Source of the DNA: Undibacterium umbellatum
Lineage (GTDB): Bacteria > Pseudomonadota > Gammaproteobacteria > Burkholderiales > Burkholderiaceae_D
DNA: 64,000 bases
Assembly (NCBI RefSeq): GCF_014284125.1
Contig: NZ_JACOFX010000001.1
Span: 62,001-126,000 of the forward strand
Direction: 5' to 3'
In this document: piece by piece, positions 55,470-63,830 of the stretch
Position numbering within the stretch: the stretch's first letter is position 1
Layout of the letters: the number at the start of each line of letters is the position of its first letter
The notes under the pieces: model-generated
Told to the model about the DNA's origin: nothing
The model's database searches: none
What the model saw: the letters and a program-made list of their open reading frames with translations, nothing else
Translations under genes and position numbers: made by a program

Positions 55470-55841
55470 TCAGCTTTTTACCAGCAAGGCAACACCAATG
55501 ATGATCACACCGATTGCCAGCATTCTTTGCAGGGACATGACTTCACCCAGAAAATACCAGGCACCTATGGCGTTGACGATATAGCCTAAGGATAGCAACG
55601 GATAGGCAATACTGACATCGACACGCGACAAACCTATGATCCAGACGACGACAGAAATGACGTAGCAGGTCAGGCCACCGATGATGGGGAGTTGGGTTGC
55701 CAGCTTGAGTCCGACTGAAAACCAATTCTCTGCGGTCAGATGAATTGCCCCCACTGCATTGGTTCCAGTTTTGAGCAAAAGCTGGGCGACAGCATTAAGC
55801 ATGATGCCGGTGAAGATGAAGCCAAAGGTATTGATGTTCAT
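55470..55841 (-). CDS. ArnE/ArnF-like small flippase subunit
   Basis: A 123-residue protein with four membrane helices of the small multidrug resistance/EamA type, with an early LNAVAQLLLKTG and SIAYPLLSLGYI typical of ArnE/ArnF. These flip undecaprenyl-phosphate-Ara4N to the periplasm. E. coli needs two genes (arnE, arnF); only one is here, so it may act as a homodimer or its partner may be elsewhere. It lies 6 bases downstream of arnT. Confidence 0.82.
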   Translation of the reverse strand: MNINTFGFIFTGIMLNAVAQLLLKTGTNAVGAIHLTAENWFSVGLKLATQLPIIGGLTCYVISVVVWIIGLSRVDVSIAYPLLSLGYIVNAIGAWYFLGEVMSLQRMLAIGVIIIGVALLVKS

Positions 55842-55847
55842 ACGGTT

Positions 55848-57539
55848 CTATTTGTTCTTATTGACCAGGTTGGCAACGATGACACGGCGAGGGTCCTTGG
55901 CAATGAGTCGCATAGGGAAGTCGGTTTTTTTCAGGTCTTCATAAATATCATTACGTAAGATGGCGACTGCAGTTTCGCCCTTGTCCTGATGTGCCTGCCA
56001 TTTTGCAATGAAATCCTCGCGCTTGGGTATCCATAATTCTGGCTGCTGATGCAGGCCAAACTGCATTTCATCAGGAAACTCAACCAGGGTTACAGTCCTT
56101 TCCAGATAGAACGGCAACGCTTGTTCATAGCGGCCTACAGCGTAAAAAGGCGTAGTTGGTGAAGTTAGTTCAGCCTTGATTGCTGGTAGATATTCGCTAC
56201 CTGCAATATATTTGCCCCAGGGATTATGTCCCAGAAAGGCAACTTGCCCAACTAGGTAGCCACTGGCAGCCAGACAAATGATGGCCCAATCTTTACCAAT
56301 TGTGCCTTTGCGTGCCAGCAACCAGGTGAGTAAGCCGCCAACCATCGCCAAGGCAATAATGCCAACTATCCATGGTGTGTAACCTATAGCCAGTGTGCGG
56401 TCAAATGTGTCGGCGCTATCCAGTTTGCTCAGATATACGGCCAGGCCAATTGCACCGGCTGCGCCGACTAAGATGAACAGAATGCCGGCCACTTTTACCG
56501 GACGGCTATCATTTTGTTCCAGATGGCAGGCAATCAAGAGTGCCAGTGCAGGGAATATAGGCAGGATATAGCCCGGCAATTTCGAACCTGAAATACTGAA
56601 AAAGAAAAACAGGAAAGCAGCCCAGATGAACAGCATCTTCCTGGGTTGAAAGCCTGGGGTGTTATCTTTGACACCAGACCAGAGCCCTTGCAGCAAGACA
56701 CCTATCCAGGGAACGATGCCGACGATGAGCAAGGGGATGAAATAATGCCAGGGGCCGCCGCGTTTGTGTACGGTACTGGTGAAACGATCGAAATGCTCAT
56801 GAATAAAGAAAAAATGCGGATGCTCAGGGTTTTTTATTGCTATCAAGATAAACCATGGAGCAGTAATGGCAAAAAACAGGATCAAACCCTTGCCCATATG
56901 CAGACGTTTCCACAAACCCCAGTCGCGTGTCACTATGGTATAAATGACCAATACAGCACCAGGCAGTACAAAACCTATTAAGCCTTTTGACATCGTTGCT
57001 AATGCCATGCCTGCCCAACACACCAGCATGGCATTGCGTTCAGTCTTGCTGTTGACACCTGCCATTTGGGCGACCAGCAAGCCGCACAAGACCAGAGTCA
57101 TCATGCCAGACAAACCCATGTCCAAAGAATTGACATGACCCATGCCCGCCCACCAGAAACTTGAACCCAACACTAGTGCAGCGATGATCCCGGTCCGACG
57201 GTTAAATATCTTGTTGCCTGTATAGGCAACAGCAGCAACGCCAAGTAATCCATTCAAGCCCGTCCATAAACGTGCTTGCCAGTCACCCAGGCCGAAGACG
57301 GCAAAGGTCAGGGCATTCATCCAGTTTTGTAGGGGGGGCTTTTCAAAATACTTGATGCCATTCAAACGCAAGGTAATCCAGTCACCTGAGGCCAGCATTT
57401 CGCGCCCCATTTGTGCATAACGGCCTTCATCAGTCGGCACCAGAGTTCTTGCGCCCAGCATATAAAACCAGATCAGCAAAAAGGCGATAGTCAACGCCCA
57501 TAATGTACGTGGTGAATCGTAAGGAGATGTCTTGTTCAT
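55848..57539 (-). CDS. arnT: ArnT: lipid A 4-amino-4-deoxy-L-arabinose transferase
   Basis: The 563-residue GT-83/GT-39 membrane glycosyltransferase has about 12 helices and the catalytic loop signature TDEGRYAQMGREM, then IKYFEKPPLQNW. It moves Ara4N from undecaprenyl phosphate to lipid A phosphates in the periplasm and lowers binding of polymyxin and other cationic peptides. Its start overlaps the stop of the upstream Mth938-domain gene by 4 bases. Confidence 0.92.
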   Translation of the reverse strand: MNKTSPYDSPRTLWALTIAFLLIWFYMLGARTLVPTDEGRYAQMGREMLASGDWITLRLNGIKYFEKPPLQNWMNALTFAVFGLGDWQARLWTGLNGLLGVAAVAYTGNKIFNRRTGIIAALVLGSSFWWAGMGHVNSLDMGLSGMMTLVLCGLLVAQMAGVNSKTERNAMLVCWAGMALATMSKGLIGFVLPGAVLVIYTIVTRDWGLWKRLHMGKGLILFFAITAPWFILIAIKNPEHPHFFFIHEHFDRFTSTVHKRGGPWHYFIPLLIVGIVPWIGVLLQGLWSGVKDNTPGFQPRKMLFIWAAFLFFFFSISGSKLPGYILPIFPALALLIACHLEQNDSRPVKVAGILFILVGAAGAIGLAVYLSKLDSADTFDRTLAIGYTPWIVGIIALAMVGGLLTWLLARKGTIGKDWAIICLAASGYLVGQVAFLGHNPWGKYIAGSEYLPAIKAELTSPTTPFYAVGRYEQALPFYLERTVTLVEFPDEMQFGLHQQPELWIPKREDFIAKWQAHQDKGETAVAILRNDIYEDLKKTDFPMRLIAKDPRRVIVANLVNKNK

Positions 57540-57913
57540 GCAGTTTCCATTATCAGTGCAAGTGCAACCTTACGGCCTTCAGCCATAAGAATATTATAGG
57601 TGCGACAGGCGGCCTGGTTGTCCATGCATTCCACGCCTATGCGTTTGCTTGCCAGTGTGGCGGTTAGCCTGGGGTGAACGAAGCGCTGCTTATTGCCCGT
57701 ACCCAAAATAACGACATCGGGCGCTGTGGCCTCGATTTGTGCAAAATCGGCATCACTTAATTGTTCAAAACTGGTGGCCGACCATTGCTGCGGCTTGGTT
57801 TCTGGCAATACAATCAAGCTGTAAGCATAAGTAATTGCATTAATTTCTACACTGTCTTTTTCATAAGCAGTGATGGTCTGGTATTGCTGCGTAGGGGTAG
57901 AGTGCAACTTCAT
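57536..57913 (-). CDS. Mth938-like (DUF498) domain protein, 125 aa
   Basis: A small single-domain protein of the Mth938/DUF498 family, with the conserved DVVILGTGNKQRF and CRTYNILMAEGRKVALAL. Family proteins are small and without proven function. It is translationally coupled to arnT and is the first visible gene of the arn operon, an unusual link for this family. Confidence 0.85.
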   Translation of the reverse strand: MKLHSTPTQQYQTITAYEKDSVEINAITYAYSLIVLPETKPQQWSATSFEQLSDADFAQIEATAPDVVILGTGNKQRFVHPRLTATLASKRIGVECMDNQAACRTYNILMAEGRKVALALIMETA

Positions 57914-57997
57914 CGATGTAACTCAAGGGTTAGGACTGGAGAGAGGCGCATTGTAACGTTTTTTATCAGTATTCATTGGTTCCCGCTTGTCTCAAGC

Positions 57998-58897
57998 TTA
58001 CTTTTTTGCCCATGCATCCCAACCGACCTTGGTAATTTTGGCTATTGTCAAATCGCGGGAGGTATGCGGTGCCTTACTGTCAGTCAAAAAGACAGCAACA
58101 GCCATATGGTGGCCATTGGGTAAAGTAATAATACCCACATCATTGTGTGCTGCAGTCATGCTATTTCGGTTGGTTGAACTGCCGATTTTGTGAGCGACGG
58201 GTGTGCTGGCTGGTAGCAAAGCTTTGATACGGGCAGGATTGGGGCTGGAAGCAGAGTTTGGGGTGGTTTCAGCGTCACTCATCCATTTCAGAAGCAAATC
58301 ACGACTTTGGGGACTGAGCGCTCTGGTTTCCTGCAGGGCTTGTAGTAGCTTGATCATGGCCTTTGGCGTAGCCGTATTGCGGTACTGCCTATCCCGTGAC
58401 TTACCCATTTCCTTTTCAGTATCGAGCACCTTGATATCCTGTATCCCTAATTGCGCCAGATATTGCATGACGACAGGCGGGCCACCGAGCAAGCGTAACA
58501 GTACGTCACTTGCAGTGCCATCGTCATTGGTAATGGCGTGATGCAACAATTCTTTAACGCTGATTTTTAAATTACCATCTGGATGTTCATTTCTTAGCAG
58601 ACTGGATTGTATCTCGCTGATGAAATCCTCTTTGTTGATGACAATTTTTTGTTCCAGCTTGAGTTTGTTTTGATCGACTTTGGCCAGTGCCGCCATTACT
58701 ATGGGCAGCCTGTAAACCCCCCGCATGGGACATGGAGCGTCCGGCAGTATCCATAGGCTTTGTCCGGTTTCCAGGACTAGCAGGCTGGCACTTAGTCTGC
58801 CGCCACTGTCTATAGCAATGGATTCCAGCACATTCTGTGAATATGCGGCGCTCAGACTGGCCAGGGATAGCGCCAGGAACAGAAATAATTTTCTCAT
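57998..58897 (-). CDS. Class A beta-lactamase-fold protein lacking the catalytic residues
   Basis: The 299-residue protein has a signal peptide (MRKLFLFLALSLASLSAAYS) and aligns along its length with class A beta-lactamases: PMRGVYRLPIVMAALAKVD matches PMxSTFKxLxVAAVLxxVD. The catalytic Ser-x-x-Lys is replaced by G60-VY-R63, SDN by D125-D126-G127, and KTG by K237-I-G239; a Glu (E161) stays in the omega loop. It is thus very likely inactive against beta-lactams and may bind a ligand instead. The ATG at 58897 has AGGTG upstream; an in-frame GTG at 58906 is less likely. It lies upstream of the arn operon on the same strand. Confidence 0.82.
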   Translation of the reverse strand: MRKLFLFLALSLASLSAAYSQNVLESIAIDSGGRLSASLLVLETGQSLWILPDAPCPMRGVYRLPIVMAALAKVDQNKLKLEQKIVINKEDFISEIQSSLLRNEHPDGNLKISVKELLHHAITNDDGTASDVLLRLLGGPPVVMQYLAQLGIQDIKVLDTEKEMGKSRDRQYRNTATPKAMIKLLQALQETRALSPQSRDLLLKWMSDAETTPNSASSPNPARIKALLPASTPVAHKIGSSTNRNSMTAAHNDVGIITLPNGHHMAVAVFLTDSKAPHTSRDLTIAKITKVGWDAWAKK

Positions 58898-58962
58898 TGA
58901 TTGCACCTGCCTAAGCTATTAGGTTGCGAAACCTTCATTTAGGATACCTGTTGCGACTCTAT

Positions 58963-58982
58963 TCGCGCAAATTTGCTCGCGA
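58963..58982. promoter_or_regulatory. 20-bp imperfect palindrome between the beta-lactamase-like gene and alaA
   Basis: TCGCGCAAATTTGCTCGCGA is nearly symmetric (CGCG arms around AAATTT). It lies 66 bases upstream of the beta-lactamase-like gene and 170 upstream of alaA. It might be an operator. A short AGGTT-GCGA-AACCT hairpin is at 58921-58934. Confidence 0.35.
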
Positions 58983-59153
58983 GTTCAGCTTTTGCCAAGT
59001 TCTGATTGATAAAAATCGGCGCTTTGTGCAGAATGGAACGTTCGGCAGTGCAGCATTTCTGCATTGCAGCTTAACATGCGCTTTCATCTCATTTCAGCCT
59101 GGTTCGAATATGTGGATTTGGCCAACTCATGAATATTATCAAGGATTGCAGCG

Positions 59154-60383
59154 GTGCGACCCATACAAAAATCATTAAAACTAGCAGACGTTTGTTATGA
59201 CATCCGTGGCCCAGTCATGGAAAAAGCCAAGCAGATGGAGGATGAAGGGCACAAAATCATCAAGCTGAATATCGGCAATCTGGCGGTCTTCAATTTTGAT
59301 CCGCCGGATGAAATCGTGCAGGATATGATACGCAATATGCAAAATGCAGCCGGCTATACCGACTCCAAAGGCATGTTTGCACCTCGTAAAGCGATTATGC
59401 ATTACACCCAGGAAAAGCATATCCGAGGTGTGACCATAGAAGATATTTATATTGGCAATGGCGCTTCAGAATTGATCGTCATGGGCATGAATGCACTGCT
59501 CAATAGCGGCGATGAAGTTCTGGTGCCTGCACCTGATTATCCGCTTTGGACAGCTGCAGTCAGTTTGTCTGGTGGCAAGCCTGTACATTATGTCTGCGAC
59601 GAAAGTGCAGACTGGATGCCGGATATCGACGATATCAAGAGCAAGATCACGCCCAATACCAAGGCCATTGTCGTCATCAATCCCAATAATCCTACCGGTG
59701 CCTTGTATCCGGTTGAGGTTTTGCAGCAAATAGTCGAAGTCGCGCGCCAGCATCAGCTCATCGTTTTTGCGGATGAAATTTACGACAAGACTTTGTATGA
59801 TGGTGAAGAGCATACCTCCATTGCTTCGCTGGCCGATGATGTGTTGTTCCTGACCTTGAATGGACTTTCTAAAAACTATCGTTCTTGCGGTTATCGTGCG
59901 GGTTGGATGGTGGTATCAGGTGAAAAACGACATGCCAAGGACTATATTGAGGGCTTGAATATGTTAGCCTCCATGCGTTTGTGTGCAAATGCGCCGGGGC
60001 AGTTTGCTATTCAGACCGCACTTGGTGGCTACCAAAGTATCAATGACTTGGTCGGGCCAGGTGGACGCTTGCTCAAGCAACGCGATTTGGCGCACAAGCT
60101 GTTGACGGCAATTCCTGGCGTGACTTGTGTCAAACCCAAGGCGGCGCTGTATATGTTTCCCAAACTGGACCCCGTGATGTATCCCATCAAGGATGACCAG
60201 GAGTTTATCCACGAACTGCTGACCGAGCAGCGCGTGTTGCTGGTACAGGGAACGGGATTTAACTGGATCAATCCCGACCATTTCCGTGTGGTGTTCTTGC
60301 CCAATACGGATGATTTGACAGATGCTTTCGGACGTATTGCCAGTTTTTTAGAGTCATACCGAAAGCGTCACGGCACCAATTAA
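59154..60383 (+). CDS. alaA: Alanine-producing aminotransferase AlaA
   Basis: The 409-residue class I/II aminotransferase makes alanine from pyruvate and glutamate. The N-terminus (PIQKSLKLADVCYDIRGPV) matches E. coli AlaA closely, fixing the GTG at 59154 as start with AAGGA just upstream. The PLP lysine is in LNGLSKNYRSCGYR. It is followed after 28 bases by hom, a conserved order in betaproteobacteria. Confidence 0.93.
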   Translation: MRPIQKSLKLADVCYDIRGPVMEKAKQMEDEGHKIIKLNIGNLAVFNFDPPDEIVQDMIRNMQNAAGYTDSKGMFAPRKAIMHYTQEKHIRGVTIEDIYIGNGASELIVMGMNALLNSGDEVLVPAPDYPLWTAAVSLSGGKPVHYVCDESADWMPDIDDIKSKITPNTKAIVVINPNNPTGALYPVEVLQQIVEVARQHQLIVFADEIYDKTLYDGEEHTSIASLADDVLFLTLNGLSKNYRSCGYRAGWMVVSGEKRHAKDYIEGLNMLASMRLCANAPGQFAIQTALGGYQSINDLVGPGGRLLKQRDLAHKLLTAIPGVTCVKPKAALYMFPKLDPVMYPIKDDQEFIHELLTEQRVLLVQGTGFNWINPDHFRVVFLPNTDDLTDAFGRIASFLESYRKRHGTN

Positions 60384-60411
60384 TTAATTTAATTTACTGT
60401 TTAGAAAACTT

Positions 60412-61722
60412 ATGAAACCCATCAAAGTAGGCCTGTTAGGCATAGGCACCGTCGGCTCCGGCACTTTCAACGTTTTGAAGCGCAATCAGTTAGAGATTAC
60501 GCGTCGCGCAGGTCGCTCGATTGAGATTGCCATGGTGGCAGACCTTAATGTTGAGCGGGCACGAGAGTTGACCAACGGGGAATGTGAAGTCGTCAATGAT
60601 GCAAATCTGGTGGTCAGCAATCCTGATATCGATATCGTCATCGAATTGATCGGTGGCTATGGTATCGCCAAAGACCTGGTCATGAAAGCCATCGCCAATG
60701 GCAAGCATGTTGTCACGGCCAATAAGGCTTTGTTGGCAACGCACGGTAATGATATCTTCAAGGCAGCAGAAGAAAAAGGTGTGATGGTCGCATTTGAGGC
60801 AGCAGTTGCTGGTGGCATCCCCATCATCAAAGCCTTGCGTGAAGGCCTGACTGCCAATCGTATTCAGTGGATCGCAGGCATCATCAATGGCACGACCAAT
60901 TTTATCTTGTCTGAAATGCGTGATAAGGGCCTGGACTTTGCCACCGTGCTGAAGCAGGCGCAAGAGCTGGGCTATGCAGAAGCTGATCCTACCTTCGATA
61001 TTGAGGGTGTGGATGCTGCGCATAAAGCCACCATCATGGCCGCAATCGCTTATGGTATCCCCATGCAGTTTGATAAAGCCCATGTGGAAGGTATCACCAA
61101 GCTGCAAGCCAGCGATATTCGTTATGCAGAAGAACTGGGTTACCGTATCAAACTGCTGGGTATCAGTAAGCGTACTGAAGCCGGCATAGAATTACGCGTG
61201 CATCCGACCCTGATCCCGGAAAAGCGCCTGATTGCCAATGTAGAAGGCGCCATGAATGCCGTGCTGGTACATGGCGATGCAGTCGGTGCGACCCTGTACT
61301 ATGGCAAGGGTGCTGGTTCAGAGCCTACGGCTTCTGCAGTGATTGCGGATCTGGTCGATATCACTCGTTTAGCGACTGCTGACCCTGAGCATCGTGTGCC
61401 TTACCTGGCCTTCCAGTCTAATTCACTGAGTGATTTACCAGTGTTGCCTATGTCAGAAATCGTCACCAGTTACTATCTGCGCATGCACGTGGCAGACAAG
61501 CCTGGTGTCCTGGCTGATGTCACACGCATCCTGGCAGATTTGACGATCTCCATTGATGCCATGCTGCAAAAAGAACCTGCGGAAGGTGAAACACAAACGG
61601 ACATCATCATTCTGACGCATCAGACCAAAGAAAAAAATATCGTTGCTGCGATAGAGAAAATCGAGAAACTCGATTCAGTATTTGGTGCGGTGACGAAGTT
61701 GCGCCTGGAAGAATTGAGCTAA
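60412..61722 (+). CDS. hom: Homoserine dehydrogenase
   Basis: The 436-residue enzyme reduces aspartate semialdehyde to homoserine in Thr/Met synthesis. It has the NAD(P) motif GLLGIGTVGSGTF, the catalytic segment with GKGAGSEPTASAV and a C-terminal ACT domain (MHVADKPGVLADVTRILAD) for threonine feedback. It is not fused to aspartokinase. thrC, often next, is absent; a terminator follows. Confidence 0.96.
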   Translation: MKPIKVGLLGIGTVGSGTFNVLKRNQLEITRRAGRSIEIAMVADLNVERARELTNGECEVVNDANLVVSNPDIDIVIELIGGYGIAKDLVMKAIANGKHVVTANKALLATHGNDIFKAAEEKGVMVAFEAAVAGGIPIIKALREGLTANRIQWIAGIINGTTNFILSEMRDKGLDFATVLKQAQELGYAEADPTFDIEGVDAAHKATIMAAIAYGIPMQFDKAHVEGITKLQASDIRYAEELGYRIKLLGISKRTEAGIELRVHPTLIPEKRLIANVEGAMNAVLVHGDAVGATLYYGKGAGSEPTASAVIADLVDITRLATADPEHRVPYLAFQSNSLSDLPVLPMSEIVTSYYLRMHVADKPGVLADVTRILADLTISIDAMLQKEPAEGETQTDIIILTHQTKEKNIVAAIEKIEKLDSVFGAVTKLRLEELS

Positions 61723-61740
61723 TTCATCGGGCTTCAAACG

Positions 61741-61777
61741 AAAAAGCGTGGTCATGGAATAATGACCACGCTTTTTT
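61741..61777 (+). terminator. Rho-independent terminator after hom
   Basis: A 15-bp stem AAAAAGCGTGGTCAT / ATGACCACGCTTTTT (61741-61755 with 61762-61776) with a 6-base loop is followed by T residues. Confidence 0.94.
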
Positions 61778-61807
61778 ATTTTCTGAAGACAGGATAAATA
61801 CGAAGAT

Positions 61808-63049
61808 ATGCCGCGCCTCTCTCTAAAGCAGTTACTTGCCTATGCTATGTTTGGTTTTCCTTTGGCGATGGTAGCCTTACCGATTTATGTCTATGTGCCA
61901 CAGTTCTATGCTGATCGCCTGGGTATGTCTTTATCGGCCATAGGTACGGCATTATTGCTGACTCGTATCATGGATGCCTTCCTTGATCCCTTTATAGGGG
62001 CATTGATAGATCGTAGACCACAAAGCCGTAGTTATGCACCTTATATAGTTCTTGCGTTGCCATTATTGATTGCCGGTTTCACGGGCCTGTTTCATCCGCC
62101 ACACTTATCCGGCAATCTGGCCTTTCTCTGGTTCTTGTCTGCACTAGTAGTTGTATATGCCGGATTCAGCCTGGCCAGTATCTCTTTTCAGAGTTGGGGT
62201 GCTGCATTGACACAGGAGCCAGGGCAAAGGGTAAGATTGACCAGTGTGCGTGAGGCATGTGGTCTCGTTGGTGTGATCGCCACCGCCATCATCATTCAGT
62301 TTGGCAATGTCACGATCTTATCTGGCATGCTGAGTCTCAGTCTACTTATTACAGCTTGGTTTTTGATACGCCATACGCCACGCAGATCAGGCGCGACTAT
62401 GGGCGCTCACGTGCCGCTGTCCTTGCGTGATTTATTCGCTAACCGCAGTTTCAGAGCTTTGTTCCTGGTATTTGTTGTCAATGGTATCGCCGCTGCAATA
62501 CCGGCGACCTTGTTCCTTTTTTTTACCAAAGACCGTTTACATCTTGCGCATTTGTCCGGCGTTTTGTTGTTGCTATATTTTCTCGCGGCTGCTTTATCCA
62601 TGCCTTTATGGACGCGTCTTGCGCAGAGAAAAGGTGAGGTCAATGCATGGCTGTTTGCCATGCTCTTGTCCGTGTTTAGTTTTGTCGGCGTACTTGCATT
62701 GGGTGTTGGCGATGCCTGGGCTTTTTCGCTGATTTGCATTTTTTCTGGCATGAGCCTTGGAGCCGACCTCGCTTTACCGCCAGCTTTGCTGGCAGGAGTT
62801 ATTCATGCAGCAGGGCATAGCGAAAAAAACGAAGCCAGTTATTTTGGCGTCTGGAACTGGGCCAGCAAGATGAATCTGGCCGTCGCTGCCGGATTGGCCT
62901 TGCCAGCCCTGGAATACCTGGGTTATGTGCCAGGTGCGACGAGCGATAATGGTCTGCAAGCGTTAACACTGGCTTACGCAGCTTTACCTTGCATATTAAA
63001 GTTGCTGGCTGCCGCATTGCTTTGGAAATCCAGATTGGAAAAAGTATAG
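61808..63049 (+). CDS. MFS transporter of the GPH (MelB-like) group
   Basis: The 413-residue membrane protein has about 12 helices. It has the MFS_2/GPH pattern: an early YAMFGFPLAMVALPIYVYVPQFYADRLG and MDAFLDPFIGALIDR. The substrate (a sugar or other small solute by cation symport) cannot be named. It is a single gene, convergent with the NRDE gene 35 bases away. Confidence 0.82.
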   Translation: MPRLSLKQLLAYAMFGFPLAMVALPIYVYVPQFYADRLGMSLSAIGTALLLTRIMDAFLDPFIGALIDRRPQSRSYAPYIVLALPLLIAGFTGLFHPPHLSGNLAFLWFLSALVVVYAGFSLASISFQSWGAALTQEPGQRVRLTSVREACGLVGVIATAIIIQFGNVTILSGMLSLSLLITAWFLIRHTPRRSGATMGAHVPLSLRDLFANRSFRALFLVFVVNGIAAAIPATLFLFFTKDRLHLAHLSGVLLLLYFLAAALSMPLWTRLAQRKGEVNAWLFAMLLSVFSFVGVLALGVGDAWAFSLICIFSGMSLGADLALPPALLAGVIHAAGHSEKNEASYFGVWNWASKMNLAVAAGLALPALEYLGYVPGATSDNGLQALTLAYAALPCILKLLAAALLWKSRLEKV

Positions 63050-63083
63050 CAGTATAAAGTGCTGGCCGAATAGCCAAATTTAT

Positions 63084-63830
63084 TTAGCGCAACAGCTTTT
63101 CATGAAATTCCGCCGGATAGTCTTTATGGATTTTAACTACCGTAGAAACCCGGGTACCATAACTCGGTGAAACGATGCAAGGCGACGAAAGTAGCCTCTC
63201 CATCTCAAATGAAATGCCGGTATCGGGTAAGCGGCAATCTGGAGCAGGGGTGGTATTGGCCAGCACTTCAAAATAGGCATCCACTGGGGCGCGCTGACAT
63301 ATCATGCTGGCAAATTCAGCTTTGGTTCTGACGACTTTGGGCCAGGGCGTATCCAGTGATGCGTTGGAAATGCCATAGATACCTGGAGGTAGTGGCTGGC
63401 CGTTGCGTACATCATCCTGGTTGCGATTGGAAAACCAGATCAGGTCTTCCTGATCACCTATCAGCAAATTGAAACCGTTATAGTCGGCAACAGTATCTCG
63501 AATGCTGGCGATGTACTCTTGTGCGCTCAAGTTGCTATTGAGGTAATTGGCAACCAGTTCTCCACGCGTAGGCGCGTCTTCACGCTTCTCGGAAGGCGCG
63601 CGGATATTCGTAATGGCGGCAAATTTGCTTGTCAGACTATCTGCACCGTTCAGCGTAGTCATGCCCAGCCAGGTACCGCCCGATTGCAGGTCGCGTCCGG
63701 CGTATATGTTGGGGTTGTCTTGCCACCAATCAGCGGCAGCCGCAGGCCGGTCATAAAACTCATCACGGTTACCTGCAAACACGATAGGTGTGCAGGGTAT
63801 AAGTTTCCAGGCAAAGACGATCAGGCACAT
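63084..63830 (-). CDS. NRDE (TANGO2-like) family protein
   Basis: The 248-residue protein has the family-defining MCLIVFAWKLIP start and FAGNRDEFYDRP motif, then GGTWLGM. The start-Cys2 and NRDE residues recall Ntn-hydrolases. TANGO2-like proteins have been linked to haem or lipid handling in eukaryotes; the bacterial role is unclear. It is overlapped by 10 bases by the end of the upstream DUF4936 gene. Confidence 0.9.
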   Translation of the reverse strand: MCLIVFAWKLIPCTPIVFAGNRDEFYDRPAAAADWWQDNPNIYAGRDLQSGGTWLGMTTLNGADSLTSKFAAITNIRAPSEKREDAPTRGELVANYLNSNLSAQEYIASIRDTVADYNGFNLLIGDQEDLIWFSNRNQDDVRNGQPLPPGIYGISNASLDTPWPKVVRTKAEFASMICQRAPVDAYFEVLANTTPAPDCRLPDTGISFEMERLLSSPCIVSPSYGTRVSTVVKIHKDYPAEFHEKLLR

